A stretch of DNA of 19,874 nucleotides, taken from positions 1 to 19,874 of the forward strand of contig JAJYTJ010000064.1 in the NCBI GenBank assembly GCA_021793115.1, written 5' to 3'. The notes under the pieces were generated by a model. That model was not told the origin of the DNA, searched no databases, and saw only the letters and a program-made list of their open reading frames with translations. The position numbers were made by a program, and so were the translations under genes. This DNA is from Actinomycetes bacterium (GTDB lineage: Bacteria; Actinomycetota; Actinomycetes; Actinomycetales; Cellulomonadaceae). Shown here piece after piece: positions 16,017-19,874 of the stretch. Every line of letters starts with the position of its first letter. The first letter of the stretch is position 1.

Positions 16017-17420
16017 TCAGCGCCGTCCCTCGCGACCGCGCGCGACCGTCTCGAGCGCACGGTTCAACAGGGTCGTCTCGTGCCACACCGGCAGGCGGAG
16101 CATGGTGCGCTGACCGCCGTAGGCGGAGAAGTTCGGGCCCGCGGCGAGCTTGACCCTCGCTCGTCGTGCGAGCTCCGAGATCGCCAGCGCGTCGGCGTGG
16201 GTGTCGATCCACAGACCTGAGCCGCCCGCGATGGGGCTCCACGTCCACTCCGGGAAGTAGGCGGAGACGGCCGACTCGGCCGCCTGGAGGCGTTCGGTCA
16301 GGAGGTCCCGGCGCTGCCTCCTGGCCTCCTCGGAGCGTGCGAGCAGGCGCACGCCCCACAGCTGGGACGGGACGGCCGAGGCGAGGTCCCTCGACTTGCG
16401 GAGCTCCAGCAACGACCGGACCCGCGTCTCGGTCGTCCGCACCCACCCGAGGCGGAGGCCGCCCCAGAAGAGCTTGGACAGCGTGCCGACGGTGATGAGC
16501 AGCTCGGGATCCACCAGGCCGGCAAGGCTGTGCGCGGGCGAGCCGCTCACCGTGACCTCGTACGAGCTGCAGTCCTCGATCGTCACCAGGCCCGCGGCGT
16601 TGATGACGTCGGCGAGGGCTCGACGATCGGCCGGCCTCATCGTCTGGCCAGTCGGGTTGTGGATGCTGGTCTGGCAGTACAGCGCCACCGGCTTGCGGTG
16701 GATGGCCTGCGCGACGAGCCCGACGTCGATCCCGCCGTGCACCATCGGGATGCCCTCGACGCGCGCCTCCCACGCCTGCGCCGCCTCGAGCGCCCCACGG
16801 TACGTCGGCTCCTCGACGAGCATGAGGTCGCCCGGCTCGGTCGCCAGGCGCAGGGCGAGGTCTAGCGACTGCTGGGCTCCCGTCGTGACGAGGACCTCGG
16901 CCGCCACCGTCGGCATGCCGTCGGCCGACAGGTGGTCGGCGATCGCCTGTCGGAGCGCGGGCAGACCGGCCGGGAAGTAACCGTCCGTACCGAGGTACAG
17001 CTCGAGGTCGCTCGCGATCGGGGCGGCGAGCACGTCGCGCGTCACGCCGGAGGCGGGCAGCGCGCCGCTCGAGAGGTCGATGACGTCAACCGGGGTGTCC
17101 GTGAACGACAGGAACCGGCCCTGGCCCACCCGCGCGGCATGCTCCACTCCGAGCCTGATGCGCGCACCGGAGCCGCGCCGCGCCTCAAGGTAGCCGCGCT
17201 CCTCGAGGATCTGCGCGGCCAGCGTCACGGTGCCCCGGCTCACACCCAGGGCGGTCGACAGGTCGCGCTGCGGCGGGAGCTCGTCGCCCGGAGACAGGAG
17301 TCCCGCATCGACGAGGTCGATCACCGCGTCGGCGAGCGAGTCCGCGAGCCGGCGGCTGAGCGCCGACCAGTCACCCAGCAGCCGCGTGAGCTGCCCGGTG
17401 TCCATCCTCGTCGATGCCAC
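16017..17420 (-). CDS. MocR-type regulator (GntR wHTH + aminotransferase domain)
   Basis: This is a 467-aa transcription factor. The GntR winged helix lies at about 22-90 (LADSLADAVIDLVDAGLL, GDELPPQRDLSTALGVSRGTV, GYLEARRGSGA). A fold-type I aminotransferase domain follows, with GTDGYFPAGLPALRQAIADHL (144-164), IHNPTG (253-258, N255), D283 in IEDCSSYE, the PLP lysine K316 in GTLSKLFWGG and the carboxylate-binding-type R323 in LRLGW. All PLP-contact residues are kept, so it should bind PLP and sense an amine, amino acid or vitamer. MocR proteins usually control a neighbouring catabolic or transport operon, here most likely the Tm-1-like cluster. GTG 17420 is used: a TAGAAT box ends 6 nt before it (leaderless). 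ATG 17405 is the alternative. Confidence 0.92.
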   Translation of the reverse strand: MASTRMDTGQLTRLLGDWSALSRRLADSLADAVIDLVDAGLLSPGDELPPQRDLSTALGVSRGTVTLAAQILEERGYLEARRGSGARIRLGVEHAARVGQGRFLSFTDTPVDVIDLSSGALPASGVTRDVLAAPIASDLELYLGTDGYFPAGLPALRQAIADHLSADGMPTVAAEVLVTTGAQQSLDLALRLATEPGDLMLVEEPTYRGALEAAQAWEARVEGIPMVHGGIDVGLVAQAIHRKPVALYCQTSIHNPTGQTMRPADRRALADVINAAGLVTIEDCSSYEVTVSGSPAHSLAGLVDPELLITVGTLSKLFWGGLRLGWVRTTETRVRSLLELRKSRDLASAVPSQLWGVRLLARSEEARRQRRDLLTERLQAAESAVSAYFPEWTWSPIAGGSGLWIDTHADALAISELARRARVKLAAGPNFSAYGGQRTMLRLPVWHETTLLNRALETVARGREGRR

Positions 17421-17426
17421 CGCCCG

Positions 17427-17453
17427 ATTCTAGCCTCGATTGCGATGACAATC
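17427..17453 (-). promoter_or_regulatory. mocR promoter with an overlapping inverted repeat
   Basis: TAGAAT (17432-17427, minus strand) lies 6 nt before the GTG start. Immediately upstream, GATTG-N6-CAATC (17438-17453) is a perfect 5-bp inverted repeat inside the promoter spacer, a good site for autorepression. It shares an ATTGCG core with the palindrome at 12676-12699. Confidence 0.45.
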
Positions 17454-17636
17454 CTGGTATCGAAGGGCGTGAGACCATCGATATTCGGCCGCCGAGGAAT
17501 GCCCATCACCGCGATGGCGCCCGCTCTGACGGCATTCTGAATGGGGTCGTGCCGAGATTCTCGGTGCCGCATTTCGCGCCCTCGTCGTCGGCCCGGAAAC
17601 GGCGCGCCGCTCCCCGAGCGCCGCGCGCGGCCGACG

Positions 17637-18101
17637 TCAGTACTCGTGCTTGATGACGAAGAAAGAGCCGCGGATGGTCCCGGCCAGCTTCGAACGCTGG
17701 CGCGCGAACTTGAAGCCGGCCGCCTGGAGCTCGGCGGGGACCTCCATGCCGTCGGAGAGCTTGAAGCCGACGGCGCGCTTGCCGCCCGGCTCCAGCGTGT
17801 AGAGGACGTTGAGCCCCAGCCCGTCCTGGTAGAAGACGTAGGTCCAGCGCACCCCCTCGACCACGAACTCACTTACCTCGAGCGGCGTGGCGCTGAGCGT
17901 CAGGCCGCGCTCCTCGGCGAGGATCCGCGCGACGTATCCGAGCTGGGACGGAGCCTGCGACGCGGGGACCACGACGAAGTCGTGGTCGTACTTGTTCTTG
18001 AAGTAGCGCGCCTCATTCGCCCGGAGCCCCGCGAGCTGCGCGGCCACCGGTGAGCACTCCAGCCCCTCCGTCGAAACTGTCACGAAGTCGACCCCTGGCA
18101 T
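17637..18101 (-). CDS. Conserved-looking hypothetical protein, 154 aa
   Basis: I cannot assign this to a named family. ATG 18101-18099 has a strong AGGAAGGG ribosome site. The protein is soluble, alpha/beta, with no signal peptide or membrane segment. Features are an N-terminal strand MPGVDFVTVST, a basic-aromatic patch EARYFKNKYDHDFVVVP (30-46), a helix LGYVARILAEERGLTLS (54-70), WTYVFYQDGLGLNVLYTLEPGG (85-106) and a basic C-terminal region KFARQRSKLAGTIRGSFFVIKHEY. The patterned strands and normal codon bias for this genome argue that it is real. It stands alone between mocR and the divergent small Cys/His gene. Confidence 0.8.
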   Translation of the reverse strand: MPGVDFVTVSTEGLECSPVAAQLAGLRANEARYFKNKYDHDFVVVPASQAPSQLGYVARILAEERGLTLSATPLEVSEFVVEGVRWTYVFYQDGLGLNVLYTLEPGGKRAVGFKLSDGMEVPAELQAAGFKFARQRSKLAGTIRGSFFVIKHEY

Positions 18102-18216
18102 GCCGTTCCCTTCCTCGAGCCCCGCGCCGTGCAGCTCAACTCTACGGATCGCGCTGTGGCAGCCGCACTCGCGCCCCGGCCCACCCGGTGGAAGCCGCCG
18201 TCACGGGACCGAAGTC

Positions 18217-18246
18217 TTAGGACGTCGTTCCCAGACCGCCTAGCGT
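18217..18246 (+). promoter_or_regulatory. Candidate promoter of the small Cys/His protein gene
   Basis: TTAGGA (18217-18222), an 18-bp spacer and TAGCGT (18241-18246) form a plausible promoter about 66 nt before the ATG. The same GCCTAGCGT string occurs in front of the Tm-1-like operon (12720-12728). Confidence 0.4.
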
Positions 18247-18311
18247 CGACACCATCACCTCGTGGCATCGTGGCCACGGCGTGGGCCAGCGCGTCGGCAA
18301 GGAGGCCGTGC

Positions 18312-18491
18312 ATGAAGGTCAAGGCGTACCACTCCGCCCACCCTGCGGACCTGCAGGTGTACCACGACGACGATGAGTGCGCCGCCGGCCGCGACATCCC
18401 GTGGTGGAACAAGCGGCCCGGCACCGACGACCGCCCGCGCTGCCAGCACTGCATCGAGATCGAGGCCCACCGCCCGGCCTACTCCGGCTGA
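18312..18491 (+). CDS. 59-aa Cys/His protein, possible zinc-binding
   Basis: ATG 18312 has a near-ideal AAGGAGG (18299-18305) seven nt upstream, which decides the start; the longer upstream frame is not needed. The protein holds H18, C23, C44 and C47 in VYHDDDECAAGRDIP and RPGTDDRPRCQHC, a layout that could bind one zinc. I associate this pattern (His-Asp-rich, Cys, Gly-Thr, Arg-x-Cys-x-x-Cys) with small actinobacterial proteins of unknown role. A strong bidirectional terminator starts 6 bp after its stop, separating it from convergent pyk. It is one of the few tiny genes here with such a clear ribosome site and terminator, so I think it is expressed. Confidence 0.8.
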   Translation: MKVKAYHSAHPADLQVYHDDDECAAGRDIPWWNKRPGTDDRPRCQHCIEIEAHRPAYSG

Positions 18492-18497
18492 GACGAC

Positions 18498-18529
18498 GAA
18501 GGGGCGGGACCCGTCGGTCCCGCCCCTTC
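18498..18529. terminator. Bidirectional intrinsic terminator
   Basis: GAAGGGGCGGGACC (18498-18511) and GGTCCCGCCCCTTC (18516-18529) form a perfect 14-bp stem with a 4-nt CGTC loop. It sits in the 56-bp gap between the convergent small gene and pyk and should serve both. Flanking T-tracts are minimal. Confidence 0.88.
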
Positions 18530-18547
18530 TCGCCGACGTTCAGCGCG

Positions 18548-19874
18548 TCAGCGCAGCTTCTCCGGGATCTCGCCGCCGATGCGGTGCACCACCACGGAGT
18601 TCGTCGTCCCCGCGATGCCGATCGGCGTGCCGGCCACGACGACGACCTGGTCGCCGACCTCGCCGAGCCCGTTCGCCCGCAGCGTCTGGTCCACCTGGTA
18701 CACCATGACGTCCGTGCTCTCCACCTGGGGCACCAGGTACGTCTGCACACCCCACGACAGCGCCAGCTGGTTGCGCACCGAGTCCAGCGGGGTGAAGGCC
18801 AGCAGCGGGATGGCCGACCGCAGACGCGACATCCGGCGCGCCGAGTCGCCCGACTGGGTGAACGTCACCAGGTACTTCACCCCGAGGAGGGCGCCCACCT
18901 CGGAGGCGGCCCGCGTGATGGCGCCGCCCCGCGTGTGCGGGATCGACCCGAGCGGAGCGATCCGCTCGGCGCCCATCTCCTCGGTCGACTCGATGATCCG
19001 CGCCATCGTGCGCACGGCCTCGATCGGGTAGTCGCCGACGCTCGTCTCGCCGGAGAGCATCACGGCGTCCGCGCCGTCGAGCACGGCGTTGGCGCAGTCC
19101 GAGGCCTCGGCCCGAGTCGGCCGCGGGCTCGTGATCATCGACTCGAGCACCTGCGTGGCGACGATGACCGGCTTGGCGTTCTGGCGGGCGAGCTCGACGG
19201 CGCGCTTCTGCACCATCGGCACCTGCTCCAGCGGCAGCTCGACGCCCAGGTCGCCGCGGGCGACCATGATGCCGTCGAACGTGTGCACGATCTCGGCCAG
19301 GTTGTCGACGGCCTGCGGCTTCTCGATCTTGGCGATGACCGGGACGATCCGGCCCTCTTCCTCCATGATCCGGCGGACGTCGTCGTAGTCGGCGGCGTTG
19401 CGGACGAAGGACAGGGCGATGAAGTCGGCGCCGAGCCTGATGCCCCAGCGCAGGTCCTCCTCGTCCTTCTCCGACAGCGCGGGCACGGAGACCGCCACGC
19501 CGGGCAGGTTGAGGCCCTTGTTGTTCGAGACCGGGCCCGGCACCTCGACGCGGGTGACCACGCGGGGACCGTCGACCTCGACGACGCGCACGAGCACCTT
19601 GCCGTCATCGATGAGGATCGGGTCGCCGGGGTGGACGTCGCCGGGCAGGCCCTTGAAGGTCGTCGAGACGAGCTCCTTGGTGCCCTCGACGTCCTCGGTG
19701 GTGATGGTGAACGTGTCACCGACCTCGAGGAAGTGCTTGCCCTCGACGAAGCGGCCGAGCCGGATCTTCGGGCCCTGGAGGTCCACGAGCACGGCGACGT
19801 TGCGGCCGGAGGCCTTGGCGGCGGCCCGCACGCGGCGGTAGACCTCCGCGTGGGCCTCGGCCTCGCCGTGGCTG
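18548..19874 (-). CDS. pyk: Pyruvate kinase (N terminus beyond the window)
   Basis: This is about 442 residues of pyruvate kinase, the last step of glycolysis (PEP + ADP to pyruvate + ATP). The reading frame continues to the right edge as SHGEAEAHAEVYRRV, the conserved segment just after the catalytic Arg region, so only about 30 N-terminal residues are missing and the internal Met near 19831 is not the start. Landmarks in order: VLVDLQGPKIRLG, the B-domain lid (GDTFTITTEDVEG to about VVTRVEVPG), PALSEKDEEDLRWG, the catalytic-region segment VIAKIEKPQAV, GIMVARGDLGVELP, and the allosteric-side sequences VIVATQVLESM and ADAVMLSGETSVGDYP. The C-terminal domain is complete, ending PEKLR. It is convergent with the small Cys/His gene. 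Confidence 0.97.
   Translation of the reverse strand, partial: SHGEAEAHAEVYRRVRAAAKASGRNVAVLVDLQGPKIRLGRFVEGKHFLEVGDTFTITTEDVEGTKELVSTTFKGLPGDVHPGDPILIDDGKVLVRVVEVDGPRVVTRVEVPGPVSNNKGLNLPGVAVSVPALSEKDEEDLRWGIRLGADFIALSFVRNAADYDDVRRIMEEEGRIVPVIAKIEKPQAVDNLAEIVHTFDGIMVARGDLGVELPLEQVPMVQKRAVELARQNAKPVIVATQVLESMITSPRPTRAEASDCANAVLDGADAVMLSGETSVGDYPIEAVRTMARIIESTEEMGAERIAPLGSIPHTRGGAITRAASEVGALLGVKYLVTFTQSGDSARRMSRLRSAIPLLAFTPLDSVRNQLALSWGVQTYLVPQVESTDVMVYQVDQTLRANGLGEVGDQVVVVAGTPIGIAGTTNSVVVHRIGGEIPEKLR

Noticed and set aside
17454..17636. Possible small gene upstream of mocR
   Set aside because: Short frames there have no ribosome site and no conserved-looking product; the composition suggests a promoter region.

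Overview
The window is chromosomal DNA from a very GC-rich Gram-positive bacterium, most likely an actinomycete of the Micrococcales (Cellulomonas/Cellulosimicrobium-like; this is an inference from base composition, protein sequence style and gene order). It has a conserved housekeeping flank on each side and an accessory middle.

Left flank (1-7.9 kb). This holds the start of rpsA (ribosomal protein S1), pfkA (group III 6-phosphofructokinase), a small membrane protein translationally coupled to a SAM methyltransferase, polA (DNA polymerase I), a hotdog-fold thioesterase, a GNAT acetyltransferase and a PdtaR-type ANTAR response regulator. The rpsA-polA-thioesterase-ANTAR regulator neighbourhood is familiar in actinobacteria. 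The partner that usually lies beside it, pyk (pyruvate kinase), appears only at the far right end (18.5 kb to the edge). The roughly 10.5 kb between the regulator and pyk therefore looks like inserted or rearranged material.

Middle (7.9-18.5 kb). First comes a tRNA gene with a CAA (Leu) anticodon but only a 5-nt variable loop. Then comes a visibly lower-GC two-gene unit on the minus strand: an unknown 210-aa protein followed by an XRE-HTH/ImmA-IrrE metalloprotease fusion. About 740 bp with no supportable gene follows. Next is an amtB-glnB (ammonium transporter/PII) operon without glnD beside it. Divergent from amtB is a plus-strand cluster: a Tm-1-like (UPF0261) protein, a PEP-hydrolase-family TIM barrel (the two halves of tomato Tm-1 as separate genes), a cupin, a strong hairpin, and a DUF1097 membrane protein. 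A MocR-type GntR/aminotransferase regulator converges on the end of this cluster and is the best candidate for its control. The section closes with a hypothetical 154-aa protein, a tiny Cys/His protein and a strong bidirectional terminator against pyk.

How the parts may work together. amtB-glnB handles ammonium uptake and its gating. The Tm-1-like/PEP-hydrolase/cupin/DUF1097 set looks like an uncharacterised small-molecule uptake and catabolism cassette under MocR control. The XRE-ImmA/IrrE pair looks like a mobile-element-derived regulatory or defence module. Several genes (polA, the ANTAR regulator, mocR) have a TANNNT box 6-7 nt before a GTG start, which suggests leaderless transcripts.
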